A DNA stretch of 64,000 bases from Allodiplogaster sudhausi (GCA_945643635.1 CALZFC010000059.1:2282001-2346000); one strand, 5' to 3'; shown: positions 35,257 through 46,490, numbered from the stretch's first letter. Numbers and translations are program-made. The notes: generated by a model from the letters alone, not told the origin.

Positions 35257-35610
35257 CTACAAAAACAAAAAAAATTTTGGAACGCTTCTAGCTTTTTCTG
35301 ATCTTGTTCTTTTGTTTTGTTTGAGTTTCTCATTTAGTTTATGTGTAAACGATAAGAAAATTCAAAGAGAGATTTTCTCTAGTGAGCGGCATAAGTTTGT
35401 TCCCCACCAGGCATCGAACCCAGGACCTCATGACTCCCACGCTTCCGCAATACACTACAGACGCTGGTATGATACCTTTCTTTTGACAGCGATGACTGCT
35501 TCCCAGTGCCTCACCATTACCTGGCTGATGGTGAGGCTAGGGAATATCGTTATTAGACCAACGATTTCTTCTCATGGTCAGATCAGTTAGCAGCACCTGT
35601 ACGTTTCTTC

Positions 35611-35652
<42 letters not shown>

Positions 35653-35733
35653 CTCTCTCTCTGTCTCTGTCTCTCTCTCTCACTGTTTCTCTCTCTCAAT
35701 CTGTCTCTCTCTCTCTGTCTCTGTCTCTCTCTC

Positions 35734-35771
<38 letters not shown>

Positions 35772-35894
35772 TCTCTATCCACCGCTCTCGTTTTCTCTTT
35801 CTCTTTCATCAACTTATAAGCAGTGTTGCATACGAATAAAATACAAGTAGTAAAAATACTTTTGAGGAAGATTGAGAGTGGAAGAGAGAGAGAA

Positions 35895-35950
<56 letters not shown>

Positions 35951-35964
35951 ACCGGTGGAGCGAG

Positions 35965-36009
<45 letters not shown>

Positions 36010-36352
36010 CACACACGAAAGAACGTGCATGTGCTGTTAACTGATCTGAGAAGAAATCTAATAACGATATTCCCTAGCCTCACCATCAGCCTGGCATTGG
36101 GAAGCAGTCATCGCTGTCAAAAGAAAGGTATCATCATTTCGATATTATTATATTAATATTTCTGAATCTTTTCTTAAACGGTTTTCACAGTCGTATTCTC
36201 CGTGGTCGAAATAGGTAAACACACAAAGGAAATGGCACGAAAATGCTTATTCAGCGAGCTATTAAACTTCATATTATTTATATTAATATTATTAATATTA
36301 TTAATATTATTAATATTATTAATATCGGACCCAATAATGTTGAGCGGGACTG
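35257..36352. mobile_element. Family C foldback element, one end missing
   Basis: Matches the inside of the palindromic element 45807-47514 from about 46105 on, through a CT tract (35610-35800), the centre AATAAAATACAAGTAGTAAA and a GA tract (35880-36010), to the true end AATGTTGAGCGGGACTG at 36352 followed by TA. The opposite terminus is lost. The tandem TTAATATTA array near 36270-36325 is part of the arm. Confidence 0.85.
35403..35468 (-). other. tRNA-like segment in a family C element
   Basis: On the minus strand GCGTCTGTAGTGTATTGCGG resembles a D-arm/box A and GGTCCTGGGTTCGATGCC a T-arm/box B. Copies lie at 46250-46318 (minus) and 47003-47073 (plus). No clean cloverleaf can be drawn by eye. 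Confidence 0.55.
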
Positions 36353-36513
36353 TAATATGTGCTAATAATTGTTCAAAGTACAGCATGGAGAAATAGAAAA
36401 GGAAGCCGACTAGCATTGGTGCCTACTACACACCAACTGTAGTGTTTGTTGCGGGTGTGGATTCATGGTGTACTACAGGAATATGTAGTATGTGTGTACA
36501 AGGATGGGCAAAA

Positions 36514-36731
36514 ACCGGGCCGGGCCGGGCCGGGCCGGCCCGTAGGGTACGCGGGCCGGGCCGGGCCGGCCCGTAGGGTACGCGGGCCGGGCCGGGCCGG
36601 GCCCGTGGGGTACGCGGGCCGGGCCCGGGCCCGCCAAATTGGCAACGGGCCGGCCCGGGCCAGGCCCAGGCCCGGCCCGGCCCGTGGGGTAAGCGGGCCG
36701 GGCCGGGCCGGGCCCGGGCCCGCCAAATTAG
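36514..36731. repeat. GC-rich minisatellite of GGGCC units
   Basis: Built of (GGGCC)n runs interrupted at intervals of about 40 bp by CCCGTAGGGTACGCGG or CCCGTGGGGTACGCGG, and twice by CCCGCCAAATTGGCAACGG-type segments. It is nearly pure G+C inside AT-rich DNA. The Gly/Arg/Pro-rich frames on both strands are artefacts of this composition. Confidence 0.9.
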
Positions 36732-37823
36732 CAACGGTCATGTTGACAGAGATGAACAGAGAAAAAATGATGCTTGCTCCGAACGCGAGCTGAGGTGAGT
36801 CAGTGATGAGTGTATCTTTTAGTGCGCAGAACATGAAATATTTTTTTAAAGAATTGTTATTCATATAAACACATGTAGATATACACGTACAACCTCTCAT
36901 CGTCCCACCCAGCTTAGTGAACTGACGACCTTGAACCCTCCACTCCCCGCACTTGTTGCCCAAGGTGGTTCTATTTATGATAATAATGGAAAAACGTGTG
37001 ATATTTACACCCCCGCTTCAGTGTTCCGTCTGCTATTGTTGCATCTGCATTTGCCAGCTTCTCTCGATATCTCTGGTTATTAACAATATAGCAGTATATT
37101 CTTTTTGCATGCATTCAAAGGACAACGGTGAGATAGAGAAGGGAAATTGCAGTGAGCATACATATGTGAATGCAAATTGTGGCAAAAATAGGGTGTGAGT
37201 GCGAGCAAGACAGCAAGAGAGCAAGAGAAGAAAAGAGAACACACATCTTGCTCACAAAGTCAGCAAGTAAATCCCCATAAATACGCACACACAAAGGATG
37301 CGCAGCTTACGAGAGAAGATAAAAAGGGAAAAGGGAGGATTCTGAACGTTCACTGACTTGTCGCATCACAAATAGAGAGGATTCTGAATTGGAGACAATG
37401 CCGGAAGCTCGAATATTGTATAAAAGTCACCTGTAGTATGTAAGTTCATCTGTGCCTCCTCTCCAATTTTTGCATTCAAAAGAAGAACCGCATCAAATAT
37501 ATACTTCTTCTGAAAGATTGTTCTCTTATGAACATCATTTACTATGTCTTGTAACTATTTCAAAGAGAGAATATTGAACGTATTCTGCTTGGCAAAGAGA
37601 AAGTTAATATTAAAGGAGATATCCGGGGAATAATTAACCTATGTTTTTTTCTATGTAGATAAGTTCATATTGGCGTAAAACATCTATCCAGAAAATTTTG
37701 GCGATTTTCTTCCATTACATTCTGAACAATAGTAACATGAAAACTAGCGGGTAGAGAATTAGCTACGGTATGTCATAGCCACCCACCTATTTCACATGCT
37801 CTCTCGACCGAGCGACAGGCAAC

Positions 37824-37975
37824 ACACGCGCTTCGCTCTCTCACACGCGCTCCGCTCTCCCACACGCGCTCCGCTCTCTCACACACGCTCCGCTCTCACA
37901 CACGCGCTCCGCTCTCTCACACGCGCTCCGCTCTCTCACACGCGCTCCGCTCTCTCACACGCGCTCCGCTCTCTT
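37824..37975 (+). repeat. Tandem repeat at the LINE 5' end, unit about 18-20 bp
   Basis: About eight head-to-tail copies of a CACACGCGCTCCGCTCTCT-like unit, with minor length changes. It begins exactly at the insertion point in the MITE, so it is the element's own leader and could act as a promoter. Confidence 0.85.
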
Positions 37976-38164
37976 GAGGAGAGGTTGCTCGCTCCTCTGC
38001 TCTCTAAGTTCTCACCTTTCGTGTGTGTATATTTTTGTTTGCTTTTGCTTGCTTTTTCTAATTGCAACTATCATATGCTTGTTTGCCATGACACCTACTG
38101 AATTTGGTTCCTGAGGCCTCCGTTACCATCTGAGAGAGCTTTTGCTCTCAGGGAAGTTGCCCCA

Positions 38165-38336
38165 AGAATAACTGAGTGTGAATTCCTCAGTAAATAACGG
38201 TGGAAGGACCTAAGGAGACCTAATAACTGAGTGTGAATTCCTCAGAAGATAAAGGCGGAAAGCCTAATTTTAAGGAGAAATAATAACTGAGTGTGAATCC
38301 CTCAGAAGATAAAGGCGGAAGAGCCTAAGGACAGTT
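38165..38336 (+). repeat. Three direct repeats of about 57 bp in the LINE leader
   Basis: AATAACTGAGTGTGAATTCC begins at about 38168, 38223 and 38282, each followed by CTCAG, a short A-rich stretch and GGCGGAA or GGTGGAA. They sit just upstream of the ORF1 start. Function is unknown. Confidence 0.85.
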
Positions 38337-38353
38337 GCTCTCATTGCCCTCAG

Positions 38354-39581
38354 GTGCAAGAAATGACTCAGGAGTTTCTTCATGCCTTCTCGGCTCTGGC
38401 TGACGAGTTGAAAGCTTCCAACCAGGCCGTTTTGTCTTCTGTCCAGACACTGATCGATGCGCATACTCAGTCCTCTGCTTCCTTGACCCAATCAATTGAG
38501 AAACTTGTCACGTGCGTCTCTCAGCTGTGCTCTGCATCTCTGTCTCACCCTACCAGTGCCGGGGATGACCCCTCCTCCTCTCCTCATGTCGCATCTCGCA
38601 CGTACGCATCGGTAGCAAGTGACGTGGCCGCTGCTGTTGCTAATGTCGTGTACTCTGAGCGTGACCTACATGAGGGAAAGAGCAGGAGGGCCGTTCTGAA
38701 AGGTCTCCCTGAGCTCGATATGGATGAGGCAACAAACAATAATGACTTCCGCATCAGATTATTAACCGTTCTAATAATGCTTCTCTCATCTCTTCCCTCT
38801 CCTCCGGCAATGTCAGTACTCACCGACATGGTAAGATTGCCCCCCGAATTATCAAGATCCAGTTCCCCTCCAATGAGCTGCGGGAGAGTTTCCTCTCTCT
38901 CGCTCGCCAGAAGAAGCATGAAGACGTGGCCGCCTTCCCTCACGACTACTTCCGCCGCGACCTGACGCCTCTGCAGCTGGCGCAAGAAACGACGGCAAGG
39001 AAGGAGGCCGGTCGTCGCAACTCAGAGGCCGGAATGCTCAGGTTTGTGGTGCGCGATGAACGTGTAGTTGAGCTAACAACCCGCGGCCACTCACTGAGCG
39101 CTCCAGGCTTAATCAGTCTAAAAACGCCTCGTCTTCTTCCTCTCTCTCCGCCTCTCTCACTGCTTCCTTCTCTCAAAATACCGTTGCCGGTGGCAGCGGT
39201 CTCACTCGGATTAATCCCCCTGCTTCCAGAACATTCCATAATAGCAACCGCCGCCGCCCGTCTACTGAAAGAGTGCCCGTCGCTCCGTCCTCTCCTCCCA
39301 TCCGTGTGCCTCCGCCGACACCAGCTGCGCATGGCAAGAGGACTGTGCAGCTTCCTCGTCGCGCTCTCATGTCTGCCCTGAGGCAGATCGCTGTCCGCCC
39401 CGCCCGCCGACCTCCGAAGCGCTCTCTCGCTAGCGTCACCGAGGACGAGGAGGAGATCCACACTGGTGGCGAGGGCCAGACCGACAGCAAGCGAATCGAC
39501 AACAAGAGCACACCGCCTCGCAACAACGAATCTCAGTTTCCCCATGCTCCTCATACCGCTTCTCCTTCCTCCTCCGGCTAG
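38354..39581 (+). pseudogene. LINE ORF1 (nucleic-acid-binding type), frameshifted
   Basis: The first frame (from 38354) has a coiled-coil-like N-terminus and runs to the NNNDF region near 38750. The reading then continues in another frame with GKIAPRIIKIQFPSNELRES and DLTPLQLAQE, a pattern typical of the RRM-like core of LINE ORF1 proteins, ending RFVVRDERVVEL. A third frame (39273-39581) gives a basic, proline-rich C-terminus to the stop at 39581. At least two frameshifts separate the pieces. The protein would bind element RNA. Confidence 0.75.
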
Positions 39582-39679
39582 AATGCTCGCATCAGGGATA
39601 ATTCAGATTGTTTAAGTGTTAGAGATCTTTCTCCGGTTGCCTCTTCTGATCCGTGCTTATCCCTTCCATGTCCAGCATC

Positions 39680-40410
39680 CACAAAGAAAGAAAAAATTGT
39701 CTGCTACCATGTTAATTTCCGATCCTTCGTCTCCAAGCTTGACATCTTAGACTTTTTCTTCTCCGCTCACTCTCCCGATATTCTTGCCATATCCGAAACT
39801 TGGGCCTCAGCGGAACGCTTACGTGATTCTTCTCTTTCCTTTAATGGCCGATATCAAGTCTTTCGCTCTGACCGCCTCTCCCCTGCTCCTGGTGGTGGTG
39901 TTGCAATTTTGGTCGCCTCTCTCCTCCCCTCTCTTGTCCTCTCTGCCATTTCTTTTTCTCCTTACTGCCAACTTCTAGCAGTACGCGTTTCTGCTTGTTA
40001 TCCAGCCACAAAAACAGTTACCATTGTGTCAGTATATCGAAGTCCGTCCTGCTCCAACGAATCTTTTGGCTCTTGTCTTGAGCATATTGCCACTCTTTTT
40101 GCTAACTGCGAAGACAACTTTATACTTACCGGAGATTTTAATTGCCCGGAAATCGACTGGTGCGCCTCTAGTCTTTCCGCTCCTCTCCCTGCCAGCCATC
40201 ACTCCGCTCAACTTTTAGGTTTCTGTATGTCTACGAACCTTCATCAACTAGTAACGTCTTCCACTCGCTTGAATCATACCCTGGATCTTGTTCTTACCAA
40301 TGATCTCAACATAGTTGATACATGTGAGGTCCTGCCTCCTCTACCCTCCTTTGACACTCTTTGTTGCATTTCACTATTTCATTCCCTTCCCTCAGATTCC
40401 CAGCCGTAAC
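39680..40410 (+). pseudogene. LINE ORF2 endonuclease (EEP) domain
   Basis: The open frame without its own ATG contains DILAISETW (catalytic Glu), FRSDR, GGGVAIL, SVYRSPS, LTGDFNCPEIDW (catalytic Asp and Asn) and NHTLDLVLT. The terminal SDH motif expected near 40350 is lost: the reading shifts at GACACTCTTTG, where one missing base turns the expected Asp-His into a different frame that stops at 40409. It would nick target DNA in an intact element. Confidence 0.8.
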
Positions 40411-40892
40411 TATCCCTAATTATCGAAAAACTAATTTTGAACTTGCTTCCGTTATCATCTCTTCTTACAACTGGATGTATGTCTTTGACGGTTCTATTGA
40501 TCCTGATCTTCTTTATGAGAAATTTCTTGCCATTATTCATGAGGTCATTTGTGCCACAGTCCCTCTTCGAACTGTCCGCCCCAAAAATATTCGCTACCCC
40601 CCTCGTGTTATTCGATTATTGCATAAGTGCCGGAGTTATTATAGAAATGGCTCATCTCATGGTCTACTCCCTTATCTTCGTTGCTCTTCTAACAAGGGAA
40701 TGGTCTATCCATAGGGTGGCGGATTGCAACGAAATGTGGTTTCTCTGAAAGCTGAAGTCCCAAAACATATGGAAAAGTGAAAAATTTTTGCCCGTTCGGC
40801 CTCACAATCAGAACCCAGAAATAAATCGATAAAAATCTACCTCCCAGTAAGACAAGTTTTGTCTGCTGTTCCAATTGGGGCTATTCCAAGCG

Positions 40893-40968
40893 ACTGCGTA
40901 GTCTAGTGGATAACGCGGTTGCGTTACAGTTTGCAGTTCTCGGGTTCGAATCCCAGTTCGGTCAAAAT
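40893..40968 (+). other. tRNA-like segment, left arm of element E
   Basis: GACTGCGTAGTCTAGTGGAT (acceptor start and D-arm/box A), then about 25 nt, then TCTCGGGTTCGAATCCCAG (T-arm/box B) and TTCGGTC, which can partly pair with the start. The anticodon arm does not fold well, so I call it tRNA-derived rather than functional. The mirror copy is at 42476-42551. Confidence 0.65.
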
Positions 40969-41417
40969 TTTTGCAATGATTTGCAATTTAAATTGAACTG
41001 TGAAAAAAATTTGGAATCGAAATTTTTTACGTACCAATGAGAGAAGAGTGTATGCGAAGAAGCAGAACATTACCAAGATTCATATTGTGGTACTGTTGTA
41101 CCATTCCCAGCCCAGAGATCAAACAGAGATCAATTTTCGCTGAAAAGAGCGGTAAAGTTACTGTATCTCGGGAAAATTACTTCATGATAAGAAATGAATA
41201 TGATAATCGTGTTCCAGGTACCGAAAACCCCTATGGTGAATTTCAGCGAAAAATGTTTTTTCGGAAAATTTGCTCATCTTGATCCCACTCGCGTGTTAAC
41301 GATAATGTGGAATGACAACCTAATCATTCTCTCATTGGTACATAAAAAAATTTCGATTGTAAATTTATTTTTTACCGTTACAAAGTTCTAATTTAAAAGC
41401 CAAATCATAAGATTATC

Positions 41418-42026
41418 TGTCCCCACTGGTCAATGTGTCCACCTTCAATGAAAAGACATTGACTGGGCGTGCGGCCCTGCTGCAATAAAAAATTATTTAT
41501 TTCTTTATGGGAAACTTGCAAATTTATTTATTGATACATCATAGATAGATGTGACAACTCATAGAATTTTTCCCTCGACTTGCGCGACGAAACGGATTGC
41601 AATGAGTCTATGCTCTGCCTCTTTCACTCTCTCTCTCTCTCTCTCCCTCTCTCTCTATCTCTCGTTTCTCTCTCCATTGCTCTCTCTCTACTCCCTCACT
41701 TCCCTTTTCCTCTCTCTCTATTTCTCTCTCTCTTCCTCCCTCTCTCTTTCTCTCTTTCACTTTCCCCCCTCTCTCTCTCACCCTTTCGCTTTATTTTCTC
41801 ATATCTTCTCTACGATTTTTGAAGAACTCTATTTTTTCGCAATAAAAATGTGATTCATAAAAAAATTCTTTTGGCATTAGGGCCGCACGCCCAGTCAACT
41901 TCTTTTCTTTCAAGGTTGACACACTTTCTTTGGAGGCCCCCGGGGACGGGGCCGACCTTGGCCGACCTCGGGGGCCGTAGCGTGATATTTTCGGCCCCCA
42001 GCCACCCCTGCTGAATAGTGGGGACA
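41418..42026. mobile_element. Smaller inverted-repeat element nested at the centre of E
   Basis: Bounded by TGTCCCCACT and AGTGGGGACA, with inner mirrored segments GACTGGGCGTGCGGCCCT and GGGCCGCACGCCCAGTC. The interior has a CT tract (41620-41790) and a GC-rich patch near 41940. The target duplication is not clear. It may be a separate nested insertion. Confidence 0.7.
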
Positions 42027-42475
42027 CAAAATCTGATCATTGGAATTTTAAATCAGAAATTTATTACCTTAAAAATTTACAATCGAAATTTTTTATGTAC
42101 CAATTAGAGAATGTGCTTGATTAGGTTATCATTCCACCAATGCTGAACAAGGGCGGTGCATTCGCCGTGTTGGTTTCTTATCATGAAGTCATTTTCTCCT
42201 CTTTTTGTTTCACACCACGTGTAAATGGTCATGGAAAGAAATTATTCTGATATTGGTATTCACCGTACTTTAATTCCAATTGGTTTGAATTTCAGGCAAA
42301 ATAAAATTATTCAAAAAAATTTGACCTCTGGGCAGGGAATAGTACAACAGTACCAAAATATGCATATAGGAAATGTTCTGCTTCTTCGCATACACTCTTC
42401 TCTCATTGGTACGTAAAAAATTTCGATTCCAAATTTTTTTCACAGTTCAATTTAAATTGCAAATCATTGCAAAAA

Positions 42476-42551
42476 TTTTGACCGAACTGGGATTCGAACC
42501 CGAGAACTGCAAACTGTAACGCAACCGCGTTATCCACTAGACTACGCAGTC
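42476..42551 (-). other. tRNA-like segment, right arm of element E
   Basis: The exact inverted counterpart of 40893-40968: GACCGAACTGGGATTCGAAC on plus is the complement of the T-arm side. The two copies have stayed nearly identical, as expected if the element folds or converts. Confidence 0.65.
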
Positions 42552-45147
42552 GCTTGGATCAGCCCCAGTTGGAACAGCAGACAAAACTTGTCTTACTGGG
42601 AGGTAGATTTTTATCGATTTAATTCTGGGTTCTGAGGCCGAACGGGCAAAAATTTTTCACTTTTCCATATGTTTTGGGACTTCAGCTTTCAGAGAAACCA
42701 CATTTCGTTGCAATCCGCCACCCTATGGATAGACCATTCCCTTGTAAGCTTCGCCGCACCTTGCGAAACCATCAGCGCTCTCAAGAGGCAAAGGCCTCTT
42801 CCTCTCGCTCTGCGCGCGTCTTCTTCAACTTTGTTAATGGGAAGCTTAAAGGACGGCCATCTATCGGTGCTATTAAAGACACTGCATCGGGTCGTCATCT
42901 CGTTGACAATATAGAGAAAGCGTCTTGTTTTGCTAAAATATTCCAAGCGACTTATGCGAACAATCCTCCTTCTGCTGCTACTACCCAATTTCCGCCTCGA
43001 ACCATTCATAGAATTGATTTCATTGACTTCAATCCATGCTCTATCTGCAACCAGCTACATTCACTTCCTTCACGTAACTCATCTACTACTGACAATGTGC
43101 CCTATGCCTTCCTTAAAGGAGTTTCAACTGCCATATCTGTCCCACTTGCTATTCTCTTTAATCGCTTTCTCCTTCATGGTGTTTGTCCAGCTCTCTGGAA
43201 AACAGCATTTGTAAAGCCCATCTACAAGAGACAGGGTGATGCCAGCGACCCCACTAATTATCGGCCGATTTCTCTTACATCTGGTATTTCTAAGACATTT
43301 GAACGTATTCTTTGCAAGCAACTTTTCAACTTCCTTGACCAGCACAAACTTCTCTCTCCCTTCCAGCACGGTTTTCGTAGCAAAATGTCTTGTGGCTCTG
43401 CACTTCTGTCTTCGCTTGCCTCCTGGCACTCTTCCATTGATGCGGCTTCTTATGTTTCCTCTGTTTATATTGACTACTCGAAAGCTTTTGACAGCATTCC
43501 TCTTCATCTTCTAGTTGATAAGCTAGCAGGTTATGGTATTGGTGGGTCTCTCTTACGTTGGCTCTCCTCCTTTCTTACCGGTAGATCCCAGCGCGTCTGT
43601 ATTGACAACCATTACTCCTCTGAATATGTGGTATCTTCTGGAGACCCTCAGGGGAGTGTGTGTGGTCCCCTTATGTTTCTTCTGTATATCAACGACCTCC
43701 CGGATTGCCTACCCATTGGCTCATATTGCACTCTTTACGCTGATGATGCTAAAATTTATACTGTTGCAGACACCGCGCTCCTTCAACGATCCCTGGACTG
43801 TGTGGCTGAGTGGTCTGCAAGATGGGGCCTCCGCATCAATCTCAAGAAGACCATGTTCATGGCCATCGGCCCATCTCCCCCCCCTTTCCAGCCCACTCTC
43901 CAATCCCACCCCATTCCAATCACCTCCTCATATCGTGACCTTGGTATAATAATTAGTAACGATTTATCTTTCCATATGCATATCGCTTCTATAACTAAAA
44001 TAGCAAATAACACGTGTTTTCATATATTGCGCAATTTTAGGTCTCGTAATGTTCATTTTCTTTCAAGGCTCTTTACTATATATGTTAGACCTTTGCTCGA
44101 ATTCTGTATGGAAGTCTGGTCCCCCCAGCAGACTTGCTTAATCAAGCAAATTGAGAATGTTCAGCGCCGTTTTACTAGGCTTATATTTAAACGATGTAAC
44201 TTTACTGCACCCTATTCTGGTCGATTAGAATACCTTGGCTTAGAGCATCTCTCCACCCGAAGAACGATTAATGATCTCATGACTGCCATTAAGATCTTTA
44301 GAGGAACCTATGGTGTAGCCCCATCTGATATGTTCCTTATGTCATCCCGAATCTCTAGAGGCCATCGTCACAAACTTTAAAAGCATAGATTCCGTTCCAC
44401 AATTTTTATGAACTTTTTTGCAAATAGGATTGTTAACTTATGGAACACCTTGCCCGATTGCAGTTTTGAATCATCACTTCCGATGGCCCGCAATCACATT
44501 AAGAACTTCTTAGCAAATATATAAGAATTTTGCCCTCAGATCTATACTCCATCGCCCCCCCCCACAAATTGGCAGCCACGTTGCTAGCTTCTTATTGTCT
44601 GATTGTGTCTATTTTCTCTCGTTTTATGCTTGTTTCACTCTATCCTTTTCAATGCAATGCAAACCAGATAAACACATATAAACTTTCTGAGCGCGCGCAT
44701 TCAAACTGGTTCTCTAGCGCTACTGTAGAATTATTCGCCGGATACTTCCTTTAAATGACATTTTCATACCGTGACACGGGGTTTCAGTATTTGCGCTCGT
44801 TTAGAACGCGCGCAGGGCTGGTTTTCTGACACCAATTAGCACTAATATGTGGGCTGGAATAGAATTCGCTGACCTTCATTAAAATTGCAGCGCGAATTTG
44901 GCAACAAGGCAAAGGAAAGGGAGAGAGAGAAATAGAGAGAGAAAAAAAAAGAGAGATGTATACATATAAAAGCCAGAAAAAAGCGATGCTACATGCTAAA
45001 TTGTAAATAGACTCCGCGGCGACCTACTTCATGTTCTTAAATATTACCGTATCCCGAATATTTTTTACTATTTAAATTCTGAATAATTCCCCTTATTTCT
45101 ATATTTTCTTTCTGCTTTGTTTAAGTTACAATTTTCAGAATGATCTG

Positions 45148-45501
45148 CTGCTCTAATTATAATAATGAGGCACAATTCCGTCTTTCACGTAGCCGTTTTC
45201 TTCTCGTGCTCTTGCTCACTCTTACCGTACTCACGGCATTTGCCGCTGCAAGACCTCCCTGTCTACAATGCACGACTGTCAAGCTAAAGTATGATTTCGC
45301 TCCGTTCAAGAAGATTACTGAAGAATTCCTATTATTCAGTAACTACAGGCGAAATACATTTTCAATGATTCCAACTTTTCTGTTTAACAGGTACAACTCC
45401 AAGTTGTGTTTCTTCACGCCAATCAAATGTTTCTTCGCAAGGTATCGATTGATCAAAATCTAATAAGGCGACACGAGAAAGTAGGCTTGTTGCAATGTTC
45501 T
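45148..45501. other. Unassigned sequence between two repeats
   Basis: A 107-codon frame from 45140 starts with a plausible hydrophobic leader (FLLVLLLTLTVLTAFAAA) followed by a Cys pair. I do not recognise it. It begins inside the end of the large inverted repeat, so it may be accidental. Confidence 0.3.
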
Positions 45502-46249
45502 TAAGGTTGCAGAGAAGCGATTAAAGAAAGCAAGTGAATGCAAGAAAAGGAGGAAACACAAACCACGTGTGTTTCACATGGCCACCCGCATATTCCATAA
45601 TCACATTAACATTCGTGTGAAAAATGTAAAAATATACCTGCGCAGGTAAGCAACATGTTCTTCACCTGCATGGTTAACCAGGAACTGAACAGATACACAA
45701 ATATACAGATCGCCTAAGAATACAACTTTGAATGGTATCCTTTTTTGCTATACAAAGACATCGTCAGAGCAAGGATTTTTCAGGGTACACTGACAATGAG
45801 ATCATACAGTCCCGCTCAACATTATTGGGTCCGATATTAATAATATTAATAATATTAATAATATTAATAATATTAATATAAATAATATGAACTGGAATAG
45901 CTCGCTGAATAAGCATTTTCGTGCCATTTCCTTTTTGTGTTAACCTATTTCGACCACGGAGAATACGACTGTGAAAACCGTTTAAGAAAAGATTCAGAAA
46001 TGACAGATATCTAAAAAAAATTGCGTTTACTGCATTTAACACAGGCCTGGTTGTGATTTTTGCTGAGAAAAGATGTTGGCTCAAGCAGCCAGGCCTACAA
46101 ACTACAAAAACAAAAAATTTTTTGGAACGCTTCTAGCTTTTTCTGATCTTGTTCTTTTGCTTTGTTTGAGTTTCTCATTTAGTTTATGTGTAAACGATAA
46201 GAAAATTCAAAGAGAGATTTTCTCTAGTGGGCGGCAAAAATTTGTTCTC

Positions 46250-46318
46250 CACCGGGCATCGAACGCAGGACCTCATGACTCTCAGTCAAACGCTTCCGCA
46301 ATACACTACAGACGCTGG
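46250..46318 (-). other. tRNA-like segment, left arm
   Basis: The same module as at 35403: on the minus strand, box A-like TGTAGTGTATTGCGG and box B-like CGATGCCCGGTGG, with several changes from the other copies. Confidence 0.5.
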
Positions 46319-46452
46319 GATCGAATGATACCTTTCTTTTGACAGCGATGACTGCTTCCCAATGCCAGGCTGATGGTGAGGCTAGGGAATATCGTTATTA
46401 GATTTCTTCTCAGATCAGTTAACAGCACATGCACGTTCTTTCGTGTGTGTCC

Positions 46453-46490
<38 letters not shown>

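Larger units (their letters stand above)
40693..42744. mobile_element. Foldback element family E, 2052 bp, TAA target (Harbinger-like?)
   Basis: The ends are CAAGGGAATGGTCTATCCAT and its complement, flanked by TAA (40690-40692 and 42745-42747). The arms are long, about 700 bp each, and include GGTGGCGGATTGCAACGAAA, a tRNA-like block and GTACCAATGAGAGAA. Removing the element plus one TAA restores one continuous RT reading frame. A 3-bp TWA duplication suggests PIF/Harbinger, but no transposase is present. Confidence 0.88.
40411..44524 (+). pseudogene. LINE ORF2 reverse transcriptase, interrupted
   Basis: The frame from 40361 ends at the foldback insertion at 40693 and resumes at 42748 in the same frame. 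The RT core shows FVKPIYKRQGD, TNYRPISLTS, YIDYSKAFDSIP, SGDPQGSVCGPLMFLLYIND and the catalytic YADD at about 43738. A premature TAA at 44378-44380 precedes a typical C-terminal tail (FANRIVNLWNTLPD) that runs to 44524. The catalytic motifs are intact, so inactivation is recent relative to ORF1. Confidence 0.9.
37824..44683 (+). mobile_element. CR1/Jockey-type LINE retrotransposon, degenerate
   Basis: A 6.86-kb insertion in a family A MITE, with a possible 3-bp AAC target duplication. Layout on the plus strand: a GC-rich tandem-repeat leader, an ORF1 with an RNA-binding-type region, an ORF2 with an endonuclease/exonuclease/phosphatase (EEP) domain, reverse transcriptase and a C-terminal segment. 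There is no LTR and no poly(A). It is disabled by frameshifts in ORF1, a frameshift at the endonuclease end, an in-frame stop near 44378, and a 2052-bp insertion at 40693. It is a non-LTR element of CR1/Jockey character by its RT sequence; the clade is inferred by eye. Confidence 0.9.
37614..44750. mobile_element. MITE family A, 277 bp, split by a LINE
   Basis: The left part is 37614-37823 (210 bp) and the right part 44684-44750 (67 bp), summing to exactly 277 bp as in the intact copies. The outer flanks are TTAA (37610-37613 and 44751-44754). The interruption falls between CGACAGGCAAC and TTTCTGAGCG, which are contiguous in the other copies. Confidence 0.92.
34550..45147. repeat. Large inverted repeat, arms about 706 bp, right arm split by a LINE
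   Basis: The left arm is 34550-35256. The right arm is 37583-37823 plus 44684-45147, 705 bp once the LINE is removed. Outer ends are CAGATCATTCTGAAAATTG and its complement; inner ends are GCAGAA/TTCTGC. Each arm contains one family A MITE. The 2.3-kb loop holds a half copy of a family C foldback element, a GC-rich minisatellite and ordinary sequence. No target duplication is evident at the outer ends, so it may be a large foldback transposon or an inverted segmental duplication. Confidence 0.85.

Noticed and set aside
36426..36963. Gly/Arg/Pro-rich frames over 100 codons on both strands
   Set aside because: They arise from the GC-rich minisatellite, which is open in several frames at once.
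40893..40968. Functional tRNA gene
   Set aside because: Box A and B are good, but the anticodon arm and part of the acceptor stem do not pair, and it lies in both arms of a mobile element.
42674..42747. Start of the RT frame at 42674
   Set aside because: The first 24 codons belong to the arm of the inserted foldback element, not to the LINE.
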